A DNA stretch of 64,000 bases from Devosia naphthalenivorans (GTDB lineage Bacteria; Pseudomonadota; Alphaproteobacteria; Rhizobiales; Devosiaceae): positions 1 to 64,000 of the forward strand of contig NZ_PYVW01000006.1 in assembly GCF_003056355.1 (NCBI RefSeq). The letters run 5' to 3'. Each line of letters opens with the position of its first letter. The first letter of the stretch is position 1. The notes below the pieces were generated by a model, which saw only the letters and a program-made list of their open reading frames with translations, did not search any database and was not told where the DNA came from. This document shows positions 7,541-16,066 of this stretch, one piece after another. Both the position numbers and the translations under genes were made by a program.

Positions 7541-8520
7541 GCGACCTTTCCATAGGCCATGGGACCCTCATAGTGGCAGGCCTTCTCGCGGCCATTCCCC
7601 GTCGGTGCCAGCGGCGGACGTTCCACCAGGCAACGGTCGAACGCAAAGGCGCAGCGCGGGTTGAACGAACAGCCCTTGGGCAGGTGCTCAAGGCTTGGCG
7701 GCAGGCCCTGGATCGGGTCGAGCCGTTCGGCGCGCTTGGCGATATGGGGCGTCGAATGCAACAGTCCCAGCGTATAGGGATGTCGCGGATCGTAGAACAG
7801 ATCGTCAGTCGTTCCCTTCTCCACCGCGCGCCCGCCATACATCACCATCATACGGTCGGCGACGCCCGCCACCACGCCCAGATCGTGGGTAATCAGCACC
7901 AGCGCCGTGCCAAAATCCTCGGTCAGCGTCTTGAACAGGTCCAGCATCTGCGCCTGCACCGTCACATCGAGCGCCGTGGTCGGCTCGTCCGCTATCAGGA
8001 TCTTGGGCTGGCACAGCAGCGCCATGGCGATCATCACACGCTGCCGCATGCCGCCTGATAGTTCGTGCGGATAGGCATTGGCGCGCTTGGCGGGTTCGGG
8101 GATACCGACACGCTCCAGCATTTCGGTGGCTGATTTGACCGCCTGGCTCTGCTCGAAGCCGCGATGCTTGACCAGCACTTCGCTCAGCTGCGTCTTGATC
8201 TTGAGCGTGGGATTGAGGCTCGTCATCGGGTCCTGAAAAATCATCGCGATATCCTTGCCGCGATGCTTGTCCAGCTGCTTGGGTTCCATGCCGATGAGGT
8301 TGATGTCGCCCATCATGGCGCGCCCCTCGGCCCGGCCATTCTTGGCCAGAAGGCCCATGATGGCGAGAAACGCCTGGCTTTTACCCGAACCGGATTCCCC
8401 CACTACGGCGAGCGTCTCGCCCTGGGCCAGGGAAAAATTCATCTCCCGCACGGCATGCACCTCGCTCTGGTGCAATTCGAACGTGACGGACATGTCTTCC
8501 ACTTGAAGGACTTGTTTCAT
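7537..8520 (-). CDS. oppD: Oligopeptide ABC transporter ATP-binding protein (OppD/DppD type)
   Basis: The real gene begins at the ATG at 8520 ([16 protein letters not shown]), giving 327 residues. The open frame continues upstream only as a shadow of oppC. Walker A GESGSGKS, signature [15 protein letters not shown], Walker [15 protein letters not shown] and H-loop [11 protein letters not shown] are all present. The C-terminal peptide-transporter extension has CSFNPRC and the [10 protein letters not shown] motif. It forms the ATPase pair with OppF on the inner membrane. Only 2 bp separate it from oppC. Confidence 0.93.
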   Translation of the reverse strand: MKQVLQVEDMSVTFELHQSEVHAVREMNFSLAQGETLAVVGESGSGKSQAFLAIMGLLAKNGRAEGRAMMGDINLIGMEPKQLDKHRGKDIAMIFQDPMTSLNPTLKIKTQLSEVLVKHRGFEQSQAVKSATEMLERVGIPEPAKRANAYPHELSGGMRQRVMIAMALLCQPKILIADEPTTALDVTVQAQMLDLFKTLTEDFGTALVLITHDLGVVAGVADRMMVMYGGRAVEKGTTDDLFYDPRHPYTLGLLHSTPHIAKRAERLDPIQGLPPSLEHLPKGCSFNPRCAFAFDRCLVERPPLAPTGNGREKACHYEGPMAYGKVA

Positions 8521-8522
8521 TG

Positions 8523-9443
8523 TCAGCGATCCTTGGGGTCGAGAGCATCGCGCAGGCCGTCGCCGATATAGGTGAGGCAGAGCAGCAGGCTCACCAGCAC
8601 GACCGCGGGTCCGATCAGCATCCAGGGCAGGGTTTCCGCCACTGGCGAGCCGAACGAGATCAGCGTGCCCAGCGATGTCTGCGGTTCCTGCACTCCCAGC
8701 CCCAGATAGGAAAGAAAACTCTCCGTGAGGATGATCTCGGGGACAGTGAGCGTGGCATAGATCACCACCGGCCCGGTCAGGTTCGGCACGATGTGGCGGA
8801 TGATGATGGTCCAGGGCTTGGCGCCGCCGGCCTTGGCTGCCTCGACGAATTCGCGCTCCTTGATCGACAGCGTCTGCCCGCGCACGATTCGCGCCATGGT
8901 CAGCCATTCCAGGCACCCGATGCCGACAAACAGCAGCACCGGATTGCGCCCGAAGATCACCACCAGAATGATCACGAACAGGATATAGGGCAGCGCATAC
9001 ATGATATCGACGAAGCGCATCATGACCGCATCCACCTTGCCGCCGAAATAGCCGGCAACGGCGCCATAGATCACCCCGATGATCACCGAGACCAGCGTGG
9101 CGACGCCCGCCACGATCAGGCTCATCTGCGTGCCCTGCATGATGCGCGCCAGCATGTCGCGGCCATTCTGGTCGGTACCCACGAAATGGCCAGCGTCGAA
9201 ATCGGGGCCCTTTCGAATATTGCTCCAGTCGATCTTGTCATAGGTCCAGGGCAGCAGATATGGCCCGATGAACGCGAAGAGGATGATGAAGCTGACCACG
9301 AACACCGACAGCACGGCCGCCTTGTTGCGCACGAGGCGCCGCACGGCGTCCTGCGTCAGCGAACGGCCCTTGGGAGCGTCCAGCGTTTCGAGCCTGTTGG
9401 CATACTCTGTGAGCAGCGCGTCCTTGCCAGTTATGCCGGCCAT
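8523..9443 (-). CDS. oppC: Oligopeptide ABC transporter permease (OppC type)
   Basis: The gene starts at ATG 9443 (MAGITGKDALLTEYANRLET) and encodes 306 residues. It has an N-terminal cytoplasmic stretch, a first membrane segment (AAVLSVFVVSFIILFAFIGP), a periplasmic loop with HFVGTDQNGRDMLARIM, the usual DppC/OppC sequence, and then five more hydrophobic segments. The EAA loop, EREFVEAAKAGGAKPWTIII, couples to the ATPases. Its ATG overlaps the oppB stop by one base (TGATG), so translation is coupled. Confidence 0.93.
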   Translation of the reverse strand: MAGITGKDALLTEYANRLETLDAPKGRSLTQDAVRRLVRNKAAVLSVFVVSFIILFAFIGPYLLPWTYDKIDWSNIRKGPDFDAGHFVGTDQNGRDMLARIMQGTQMSLIVAGVATLVSVIIGVIYGAVAGYFGGKVDAVMMRFVDIMYALPYILFVIILVVIFGRNPVLLFVGIGCLEWLTMARIVRGQTLSIKEREFVEAAKAGGAKPWTIIIRHIVPNLTGPVVIYATLTVPEIILTESFLSYLGLGVQEPQTSLGTLISFGSPVAETLPWMLIGPAVVLVSLLLCLTYIGDGLRDALDPKDR

Positions 9444-10366
9444 CAGCTGTACCTCACCTTGGGATCGAGCCAGGCATAGAGGATGTCGACCAGAAGGTTC
9501 ACGGCCAGGATGATAAACATGTACAAAATCGTCGTTCCCAGCACGAGGCCGTAGTCGCGGTTGAGCGCCGCGCTGATGAAATATTTGCCGATCCCCGGCA
9601 GGGCAAACACCTGTTCCACCACCAGCGAGCCGGTCAAAAGGTACGACAGCCCCGGACCCAGATAACTCACCACCGGCAAAAGCGCGGGCTTGATGGCATG
9701 CCGCGCCAGGATCAATCGCTGGCCCAGCCCCTTGGATTTGGCGGTGCGCACGTAGTTGGTGCCCAGCACCTCGATCATCGAGCCGCGCATCAGGCGCGCC
9801 GTGCGTCCGGCATGGGGCAGCACGAGAACGGTGATCGGCAGCACCAGATGTGGAATGGACCCAGCCTGCCAGCCGCCGGCGGGAAACCAGTCTAGATAAA
9901 CCCCGAACACCAGCTGCATGATGGCCGCCATCAGGAAGTTCGGCACCACCAGCCCGATCATCACCAGGAATACCAGCATATAGTCCGGCCATTTGTTCTG
10001 GTTGACCGCGCTGAGCGCTCCGGCGACCAGGCCGACGATCGTGCCGATGATGAAGGCGGAAAAGCCCAGCATCAGCGTGAACGGCAAGCCGATCCACAGC
10101 ATCTCGGCCACGGTGAAGTCATTATAGACCATGGATGGTCCGAAATCGCCCTGCAGCAGCCGGCCTACATAGATGAAGTATTGCTGGATCAATGGCAGGT
10201 CGAGATTGTAGTGCGCACGCAGATTGGCGAGCGTCGTCGGCGGCAGCGCGCGTTCACCATCGAAGGGACCGCCGGGCGCCAGCCGCAGAATGAAAAAACA
10301 GGCAGTGACGGCAATCAGCGCTATCGGGATGGCCGAAAGCACGCGCCGCGTCACATATCCAACCAT
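9443..10366 (-). CDS. oppB: Oligopeptide ABC transporter permease (OppB type)
   Basis: A 307-residue permease with the family's N-terminal segment (VGYVTRRVLSAIPIALIAVT) and the OppB/DppB features PGGPFDGE and LPLIQQYFIYVGRLLQGDFG. Five further membrane spans include the EAA loop GTNYVRTAKSKGLGQRLILA. It pairs with OppC to form the translocation pore. It lies 107 bp downstream of oppA; the gap holds a GC-rich hairpin (10427-10457), so oppA may be made in excess over the membrane genes. Confidence 0.93.
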   Translation of the reverse strand: MVGYVTRRVLSAIPIALIAVTACFFILRLAPGGPFDGERALPPTTLANLRAHYNLDLPLIQQYFIYVGRLLQGDFGPSMVYNDFTVAEMLWIGLPFTLMLGFSAFIIGTIVGLVAGALSAVNQNKWPDYMLVFLVMIGLVVPNFLMAAIMQLVFGVYLDWFPAGGWQAGSIPHLVLPITVLVLPHAGRTARLMRGSMIEVLGTNYVRTAKSKGLGQRLILARHAIKPALLPVVSYLGPGLSYLLTGSLVVEQVFALPGIGKYFISAALNRDYGLVLGTTILYMFIILAVNLLVDILYAWLDPKVRYS

Positions 10367-10426
10367 GGAATAGGACCTTTCACATCCACCGCGCCGCGCG
10401 TTCGCTGGCGTCTGGCGGATAAAATA

Positions 10427-10457
10427 GCGGCGCCGCCCCTCCCTGGGGCGACGCCGC
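10427..10457 (-). promoter_or_regulatory. GC-rich hairpin between oppA and oppB
   Basis: GCGGCGCCGCCCC and GGGGCGACGCCGC form a 13-bp stem with one G-U pair and a 5-base loop. On the minus strand it is followed by TATTTTATCC. It probably protects the oppA mRNA 3' end or ends part of the transcripts before oppB. Confidence 0.6.
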
Positions 10458-10473
10458 GGGATTTAGATAGAAC

Positions 10474-12090
10474 CTACTCGGACTTGGTCAGCCAACGGGT
10501 ACGGTGAATGTCCGACGCGTTGCTGACGAAGCCGGTGATCTTTGGCGAAACCACGTTCTGGGCGATGTACCAGTAGATCGGGAAGGCGGCGGTTTCGTCC
10601 ATGGCGATCTTTTCAGCCTGGCCGAGCAGCGCCGCACGGGCGGCGAGGTCCAGTTCGGTCGTGGCCTGGTCCATCAGGCCATCGAACTCTTCGTTCGAAT
10701 AGCGGCCGTAATTATTGCCCCAGTTCATCGCGCCATCCTGCTCGATGCCAGTCCGCAGCAGGTCGAGGGTGTTGGATGGATCCGAATAATCGAGCAGCCA
10801 GCCGGCACGGCCGATGTCGAAGTCGCCGGCCCGCAGCGAGTCGTAGTGCACGGCGGTTTCGGAGTTGAACAACTCGGTCCTGACGCCGATCTGCTCCCAC
10901 ATCGAGGAGATCGCAACGGCAACACGTTGGTGGTTGTCGTTGGTATTGTACTTCAGCTGCACGGCGAGCGGGGATGACGAGGTGTAGCCCAGGCCCTCCA
11001 TGATCGCCTTGGCTTCCGCTACGCGCTCTTCATAGGACAGGCCGATCCACTCGGGCTGGTAAGGCTCGACGCCTTCATAGTTTGCCGTACCTTCCGGCAC
11101 CCAGCCATAGGCCGGCAATTCGCCCGTGCCCAGCACGTCGGGGCCGATCACGTCGCGATTGATCGCCATTGACAGCGCCTTGCGAAGCTCTGGATTGTCG
11201 AAGGGCTCTTTTTCCTGGTTGATCACGTAGTAGTAGATGCCCAGGAACGGAGCGAAATAATCCTGCCCCGGCAGGTTGGTCCTGATCCACTCGGCTTGGT
11301 CGGCCGGAATGTCGACGAGAATGTCGTATTCACCGGCGCGATAGCGCGACAGGGCGGCGGCCAGATCGTCCTGGACGAAGTAGTTCACTTCGTCGATCTG
11401 CACGTTCGCGGCGTCCCAATAAGTCTCGGACTTGACCGATTTGATGTAGCTGCCGGGCGTCCATTCGGTGGGCGTATAGGGGCCGTTCGAGACGATGTTC
11501 TCGATCTTGGTCCAGTCATTGCCCACCTCGTCGATCACGTGCTTTGGCACGGGATAGGCGGTGTAATGGGTCAGCGCCTGCAGGAAGAACGGGGTAGGAC
11601 CTTCGAGGGTAATTTCAACCGTCTTGTCGTCGATCGCCTTGACACCGAGTTCGTTGAAGTCGGTCACGGTACCGTCAGCAATTTCCGAGCCGTTCTTTAT
11701 CGGGAACTGCAGGTAGGCATAGTCGGATGCGGTCTTTGGATCAAACAGGCGCTGGAAGGCGAAGACGAAGTCTTCTGCCGTTACCGGCTCGCCATCGGAC
11801 CACTGGACGCCCTCACGCAGCTTGAAGGTATAGATCAGGCCATCGTCGGAGATGGTGTAGCTTTCGGCCTGTCCCGGAATGGCTTCGGCATTGGCGTCTT
11901 CGGTCATCAGACCTTCGATATAATCGCCGATGATGCGGTTTTCCCAGTCGCCCGACGCCTGGTGCGGGTCAATCGAGCCGGGCTCCGAGCCGTTCATCAT
12001 GTTGAGCGTCACGGCGGAAGCCGCGCTGCTCATCAGCAGCGCCATCGCGCCAGCGGTCGCTACCGCAGTCAGGGTTTGCGTGAATTTCAT
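10474..12090 (-). CDS. oppA: Oligopeptide ABC transporter substrate-binding protein (OppA, family 5)
   Basis: A 538-residue periplasmic binding protein. The Sec signal peptide (KFTQTLTAVATAGAMALLM, cut after ASA) is followed by the SBP family 5 pattern: NGSEPGSIDPHQASGDWENR, then TFKLREGVQWSDGEPVTAEDF near residue 95, VQWSDG being the hallmark, and a C-terminal lobe ending in WYIAQNVV. It captures peptides for OppBCDF. The ribosome binding site AAGGAGATGGGACGAGC precedes the ATG. It is the first gene of the five-gene unit. A possible MerR box lies 150 bp upstream. Confidence 0.94.
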   Translation of the reverse strand: MKFTQTLTAVATAGAMALLMSSAASAVTLNMMNGSEPGSIDPHQASGDWENRIIGDYIEGLMTEDANAEAIPGQAESYTISDDGLIYTFKLREGVQWSDGEPVTAEDFVFAFQRLFDPKTASDYAYLQFPIKNGSEIADGTVTDFNELGVKAIDDKTVEITLEGPTPFFLQALTHYTAYPVPKHVIDEVGNDWTKIENIVSNGPYTPTEWTPGSYIKSVKSETYWDAANVQIDEVNYFVQDDLAAALSRYRAGEYDILVDIPADQAEWIRTNLPGQDYFAPFLGIYYYVINQEKEPFDNPELRKALSMAINRDVIGPDVLGTGELPAYGWVPEGTANYEGVEPYQPEWIGLSYEERVAEAKAIMEGLGYTSSSPLAVQLKYNTNDNHQRVAVAISSMWEQIGVRTELFNSETAVHYDSLRAGDFDIGRAGWLLDYSDPSNTLDLLRTGIEQDGAMNWGNNYGRYSNEEFDGLMDQATTELDLAARAALLGQAEKIAMDETAAFPIYWYIAQNVVSPKITGFVSNASDIHRTRWLTKSE

Positions 12091-12243
12091 GCTCGTCCCA
12101 TCTCCTTGTGGAAATCCTGAAGTCGTTTATCCCGCAATCATGCTGCTGCGGTGCTCAATGCCCTTGTGGCCCGCGAGTTTTAGGCCCGCCGGTCAAGATC
12201 GATGGACGGTATTACGGCTTTCCGTCCACTGACAAGCAAAACA

Positions 12244-12259
12244 TTGACCTAAACGTCAA
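12244..12259. promoter_or_regulatory. Possible third MerR/LiuR-like box
   Basis: TTGACCTAAACGTCAA resembles the two boxes at 18656 (TTTACGTAAACGTCAA) and 18800 (TTGACGCTAACGTAAA). It lies about 154 bp upstream of the oppA start, downstream of the fad operon. On the minus strand its TTGACG could be a -35 element, but no good -10 follows. Tentative. Confidence 0.35.
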
Positions 12260-12310
12260 GCTGCGCGCAGTTGTTAACACGCCGGTAACCAGCACGGACC
12301 GCGAAGCAGA

Positions 12311-12396
12311 CCTCATGGTGAGCCTGTCGAACCATGGGGCCGTGGCAGCATGACTCCACCCGCCCACCTCGTCCTCCGACAAGCTCAGGATGAGGT
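12311..12396. repeat. Family B palindromic repeat
   Basis: CCTCATGGTGAGCCTGTCGA at the left pairs with CCGACAAGCTCAGGATGAGG at the right, enclosing about 40 bases. The same arrangement occurs at 24033, 34457 and 43602. It lies between the oppA leader and the end of the fad operon. Confidence 0.8.
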
Positions 12397-12416
12397 CTCG
12401 AGGCAAAGCTGCGCTG

Positions 12417-12578
12417 CTAGCCGCCCAACAATCCCGAGCGCTGCACGAAATAGATCGCCACCGCAATCGCCACCAGAACCGTAAACGGCACCCATGTCGG
12501 CGTTGGGCCGCGCGGCTTCTTCACCGGTGGTTCGGGCTTTTTCTCGATGCGGCGGAATTTGACGACATTATCGCTCAT
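12417..12578 (-). CDS. Small single-span membrane protein coupled to fadI
   Basis: 53 residues starting MSDNVVKFRRIEKKPEPPVK. A basic, proline-rich N-terminus is followed by one hydrophobic segment (WVPFTVLVAIAVAIYFV) and a short RSGLLGG tail. The ATG overlaps the fadI stop by 4 bp, so it is the last gene of the fadE-fadJ-fadI unit. The sequence suggests a positive-inside single-span inner-membrane protein. I do not recognise a family or a function. Base composition matches the neighbours, and the overlap argues for a real gene. Confidence 0.7.
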   Translation of the reverse strand: MSDNVVKFRRIEKKPEPPVKKPRGPTPTWVPFTVLVAIAVAIYFVQRSGLLGG

Positions 12579-13858
12579 GAGGCGCTTTCTACCAGAGCTG
12601 CAACGCCTTGCCCACCAGCCGTGCATACCGAAATCAGCGCCCGCTTGCCCGGCTCGCTTGCCAGCAACTTCGCCGTGATCCCCAGAATACGCGCACCTGT
12701 CGCCGCAAACGGATGCCCATAGGCAATGCTGGATCCCTTGACGTTGATCCTGGCCGGATCGATCGTCCCCAACACCTGCTCGCGCCCCAGCACATCCCGG
12801 CAGTAGGCCGGATCGTTCCAGGCCTTGAGCGTGCACAGCACCTGCGCCGCAAACGCTTCGTGCAGTTCGAAGAAGTCGATATCGTCGAACCCGATCCCGT
12901 GCCGCGCCAGCATTTCGCTGACCGCAATGGTCGGCGCCATCAGCAGCCCCTCGCCATGGGCAAAGTCATTGCCCGCAACACGCCCCGTCGTCAGATAGGC
13001 CAGGATCGGCAGGCCCCGCGCCCGCGCCCATTCCTCGCTTGCCAGCAACACCGCCGAAGCGCCATCGGTCAGCGGCGTCGAATTGCCCGCTGTCAGTGTC
13101 CCCTGCCCGCTCGACTTGTCGAACGCCGGCTTGAGCGTCGACATTTTGTCGAGGTTCGTGTCCGCCCGCACATTGTTGTCCCGCACCAATCCGGCGCAGG
13201 GCACCAGCAGGTCGTCGTGGAAACCCTCGTCATAGGCCTTGGCGGCGTTGCGATGACTTGCAACCGCCAGTTCGTCCTGCGCCTTGCGAGAGATACCCCA
13301 TTCGCGCGCCATCAATTCGCAGTGCTGCCCCATGGATAGCCCCGTGCGGGGCTCGTTCACCGATGGCGCCACCGGGGTCAGCTCGCCGAGCGAAAACCCC
13401 TTGAACACCCCCAGCTTCTCGCCGGCTGAGCGCGCGCGGCTGAGATCAATCAAGCGATGCTGGAACTTGTTGCCGAACACAATTGGGCTGTCGCTGATGC
13501 TGTCCGAACCCGCCGCAATCCCGCTATCGATCTCGCCCGAGGCGATCTTGGCGCCCAGCGTCAGCGCCGCCTGCAGGCTCGTGCCGCAGGCGATCTGCAT
13601 ATTGGTCCCCGGCGTTCGTGGCGACAACCCGGCGTCCAGGCTCGCCTCGCGCACTAAATTGAAATCGCGCGAATGGGCAATCACCGCCCCGCCCATCACC
13701 TCGTCGATCTTCTGGCCTTTCAGGCCAAACTTATCCACTAGCCCCGCGAGCACGGTTCCCAACATGGAAAGATTGGTCTCATCGGCATAGGCCGAATTGC
13801 CGCGCGCGAAGGGAATGCGCGCCGCACCGACAATGGCCACCTTGCGAAGTTCAGTCAT
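12575..13858 (-). CDS. fadI: Acetyl-CoA C-acyltransferase (3-ketoacyl-CoA thiolase, FadI type)
   Basis: A 427-residue thiolase. The acyl-accepting Cys91 lies in MQIACGTSLQAA, the FELHEAFAAQVLC histidine motif is near residue 314, GSSIAYGHPFAATGARI near 380, and the second catalytic Cys is in SVCTAGGQGVA near the end. The length and the N-terminal VAIVGAARIPFARG fit the long-chain FadI type (anaerobic/trifunctional partner) rather than the roughly 390-residue acetoacetyl-CoA thiolases. It performs the last, thiolytic step of beta-oxidation. It lies 186 bp downstream of the fadJ-like gene, with a family C repeat between them. Confidence 0.92.
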   Translation of the reverse strand: MTELRKVAIVGAARIPFARGNSAYADETNLSMLGTVLAGLVDKFGLKGQKIDEVMGGAVIAHSRDFNLVREASLDAGLSPRTPGTNMQIACGTSLQAALTLGAKIASGEIDSGIAAGSDSISDSPIVFGNKFQHRLIDLSRARSAGEKLGVFKGFSLGELTPVAPSVNEPRTGLSMGQHCELMAREWGISRKAQDELAVASHRNAAKAYDEGFHDDLLVPCAGLVRDNNVRADTNLDKMSTLKPAFDKSSGQGTLTAGNSTPLTDGASAVLLASEEWARARGLPILAYLTTGRVAGNDFAHGEGLLMAPTIAVSEMLARHGIGFDDIDFFELHEAFAAQVLCTLKAWNDPAYCRDVLGREQVLGTIDPARINVKGSSIAYGHPFAATGARILGITAKLLASEPGKRALISVCTAGGQGVAALVESAS

Positions 13859-13908
13859 GTTGGACTCTCGCCGTTGGGAGCAGGTATTGTGAAGGATGGC
13901 TCAGTCGA

Positions 13909-14012
13909 CACCCTCCCCCTTGCGGGGAGGGATCAAGGGTGGGGGTTGGTTGGCCTCGATACCGTGGCTCCGTCCCCCCCTCCCAACCTCCCCCGTTCAG
14001 GGGGAGGTGCCG
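13909..14012. repeat. Family C repeat (CCCTCCCCCTTGCGGGGAGGG type)
   Basis: CACCCTCCCCCTTGCGGGGA, then GGGATCAAGGGTGGGGGTT, is followed by a degenerate inverse copy ending CAGGGGGAGGTG. It sits inside the fad operon, between the fadJ-like gene and fadI. Other copies lie at 16025, 18711, 27151, 30582, 37639 and 39136. Confidence 0.8.
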
Positions 14013-14044
14013 CCCAGTGGTTGTGACTGGATCGGAGCACATCA

Positions 14045-16006
14045 TCACGCTCTTCCATCCTGCCGCGCCTTGAGCGGCCCGCCCAAGAATGGCGCAAACC
14101 CTGTGCCCAAGATCACCCCGATATCCGCCATCCGCTCATTGGCAACCACACCCTCGGCCAGCACAACTTCAGTCATATCCACCAGTGGCTTCACCAGCTC
14201 CTTGCCCAGGCTGGCCAGATCATCCCGTTCCGGCGGCTCGCCCTTCTGCGCCTTGCCATCCACCCATTTGTAGAAGCCCTCGCCGGTCTTTCGCCCCAGC
14301 TTGCCCTCGCGCACCAGCGTCGCGAACCGGCTTTCGATCGGCACCTGATGGCCAAGCTCGGTCGCCACCGACTGCCCCACATCCAGCCCCACGGTGTCCA
14401 TCAGCTCGATGGGCCCCATAGGCATACCGAAGGCCACGGCAGCTGCGTCGATCAGTTCCTTGCTTTCGCCCGCCTCCACCCGCTGCACGGCGCCCAACAT
14501 GTAGGGCATCAGCACGCGGTTGACGAGGAAGCCCGGCGCCGACTTCACCACCACGGGCGACTTGCCGATCGCCAGCGCAAAGGCCGCTCCCTTGCCGATC
14601 TCATCGTCGGTGTTGAACTTTGACCGGATCACTTCCACCAGTGGCAATTGCGCCACCGGATTGAAGAAATGCAGCCCGATCAGCCGCTCGGGTTGCTTGA
14701 GATGATCGGCAATCCGCTCAAGCTCGATGGACGAGGTATTGGTCGCGAGGATCGCCCCGGCCTTGAGCTTGTCTTCCAGCCCACCAAAAATCGATTGCTT
14801 GACCTCGAGCTTTTCCACCACGGCCTCGATGATGACATCGGCCCGCGGCACGCCCTTGCCGGTCGGGTCGGCCTCGAGCCGCAGCATCGCCGCGTCCACT
14901 TCGCGCTTCTTACGCAGACGCTTCTTGAACAGCTTCTTGGCCCGATCCAGCGCCGGATTGATGCGCTCCATGTCGAGGTCCTGCAGCGTCACCGCCATGC
15001 CGCGCAATGCGCACCACGCCGCAATATCGCCGCCCATCACGCCAGCGCCGATCACATGCACCCGCCGGAACGTCGCGCCCTTGTTGCCCTGCTTCTTGAG
15101 GCTTTCCTGGGCAAAAAACACGCGGCGCAGATTGGTCGCAGTGTCGCTCCCCATCAGCGGCACGAAACTTTCGATCTCGCCCCGGCTCATCGCCCGCCAG
15201 TCATTTCCGTGCTTTTCAAACAGGTCGATCAGCGCATAAGGGGCCGGATAGTGCTCCTTGCGCACTTTTTTCTTGGTCTGTTCCCGCATCTTGTTGGCGA
15301 CGTATTCGCGCAAAAGCCCGGTCCCCAGCACTTTCTTTGTAAGCGGCGCACCAGCCGATCGGCGGTGCTGCAACACCGCCTTGCGCCCTTCCCAGCGCAG
15401 CATGTCGCGATGGCGCACCAGCTTGTCGACGAGGTTCATGCCACGCGCCGCACCAGCCCGCAGCATCTTGCCGGTCAGCATGATCTGCATGGCATCCACC
15501 GGCCCCGCCTGCCGGATCGAGCGGCCCGTGCCGCCAAACCCGGGGAAAATCCCCAGATTAACTTCCGGAAAGCCGATCCGCGTCCGCTCGTCATTGACGG
15601 CGATCCGATAGTGACACGCCAGCGCGAGCTCCAGCCCGCCACCAAGGCAGAACCCGTGAATACCCGCCACGACGGGAATTTTCAGCGCCTCGATGCGCGA
15701 GAACAGCGTGTGCGTGCGCTCCAGCGCCTGCGGCAGCACCGAGAAATCGCTCATCGCGTCGAATTCGGAAATATCGGCACCGGCAATGAACCCGCTCGCC
15801 TTGCCGCTGAGCAGGATCACACCTTCAAGCTCGCGCGTTTCGGCCAGCTCTTCGAACCGCCCCACCAGCGCTTCGAGCTCCATGATAGCTTCCCGGCTCA
15901 GCGTATTGACCGACGCGCCGGGCGTATCGATCGTCAGCCAGCCAAGCTTCTCGATATCGAGGTGAAAGCTCCAATGCTTGGACTGCGGCATCTGCGGCTG
16001 GATCAT
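14045..16006 (-). CDS. fadJ: Bifunctional enoyl-CoA hydratase/3-hydroxyacyl-CoA dehydrogenase (FadJ-like)
   Basis: A 653-residue fusion. Residues 1-200 are a crotonase domain with SGFIAGADISEFDAM (oxyanion loop), GFCLGGGLELALACHYRIA and GFPEVNLGIFPGFGGTGR, which carry the two catalytic glutamates. The region from about 318 is the NAD-binding domain (VHVIGAGVMGGDIAAWCALR), followed by NTSSIELERIA and GLHFFNPVAQLPLVEVI. A C-terminal dehydrogenase domain contains FLVNRVLMPYMLGA. It catalyses hydration and oxidation of acyl-CoA intermediates. It is a little shorter than E. coli FadJ (about 714), mainly at the C-terminus. It is the middle gene of the fadE-J-I unit. Confidence 0.92.
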   Translation of the reverse strand: MIQPQMPQSKHWSFHLDIEKLGWLTIDTPGASVNTLSREAIMELEALVGRFEELAETRELEGVILLSGKASGFIAGADISEFDAMSDFSVLPQALERTHTLFSRIEALKIPVVAGIHGFCLGGGLELALACHYRIAVNDERTRIGFPEVNLGIFPGFGGTGRSIRQAGPVDAMQIMLTGKMLRAGAARGMNLVDKLVRHRDMLRWEGRKAVLQHRRSAGAPLTKKVLGTGLLREYVANKMREQTKKKVRKEHYPAPYALIDLFEKHGNDWRAMSRGEIESFVPLMGSDTATNLRRVFFAQESLKKQGNKGATFRRVHVIGAGVMGGDIAAWCALRGMAVTLQDLDMERINPALDRAKKLFKKRLRKKREVDAAMLRLEADPTGKGVPRADVIIEAVVEKLEVKQSIFGGLEDKLKAGAILATNTSSIELERIADHLKQPERLIGLHFFNPVAQLPLVEVIRSKFNTDDEIGKGAAFALAIGKSPVVVKSAPGFLVNRVLMPYMLGAVQRVEAGESKELIDAAAVAFGMPMGPIELMDTVGLDVGQSVATELGHQVPIESRFATLVREGKLGRKTGEGFYKWVDGKAQKGEPPERDDLASLGKELVKPLVDMTEVVLAEGVVANERMADIGVILGTGFAPFLGGPLKARQDGRA

Positions 16007-16024
16007 AGTCTCTCCTCTTCTGCT

Positions 16025-16048
16025 CCCCTCCCCCTTGAGGGGAGGGCG
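16025..16048. repeat. Degenerate family C repeat
   Basis: CCCCTCCCCCTTGAGGGGAGG is a single palindrome of the family C core. It fills most of the 60-bp gap between fadE and the fadJ-like gene. Confidence 0.55.
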
Positions 16049-16066
16049 TCGACTGGTAGCGCAGCC

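Larger units (their letters stand above)
12091..12416. other. Gene-free stretch upstream of oppA
   Basis: These 326 bases hold the oppA leader with its ribosome binding site, a MerR-box-like 16-mer at 12244-12259 and a family B repeat at 12311-12396. I found no convincing -35/-10 pair and no further gene. Confidence 0.6.

Noticed and set aside
8521..8916. Longer start for oppD upstream of 8520
   Set aside because: The added region is a shadow of oppC and lacks similarity to ATP-binding subunits; ATG 8520 gives a normal OppD length.
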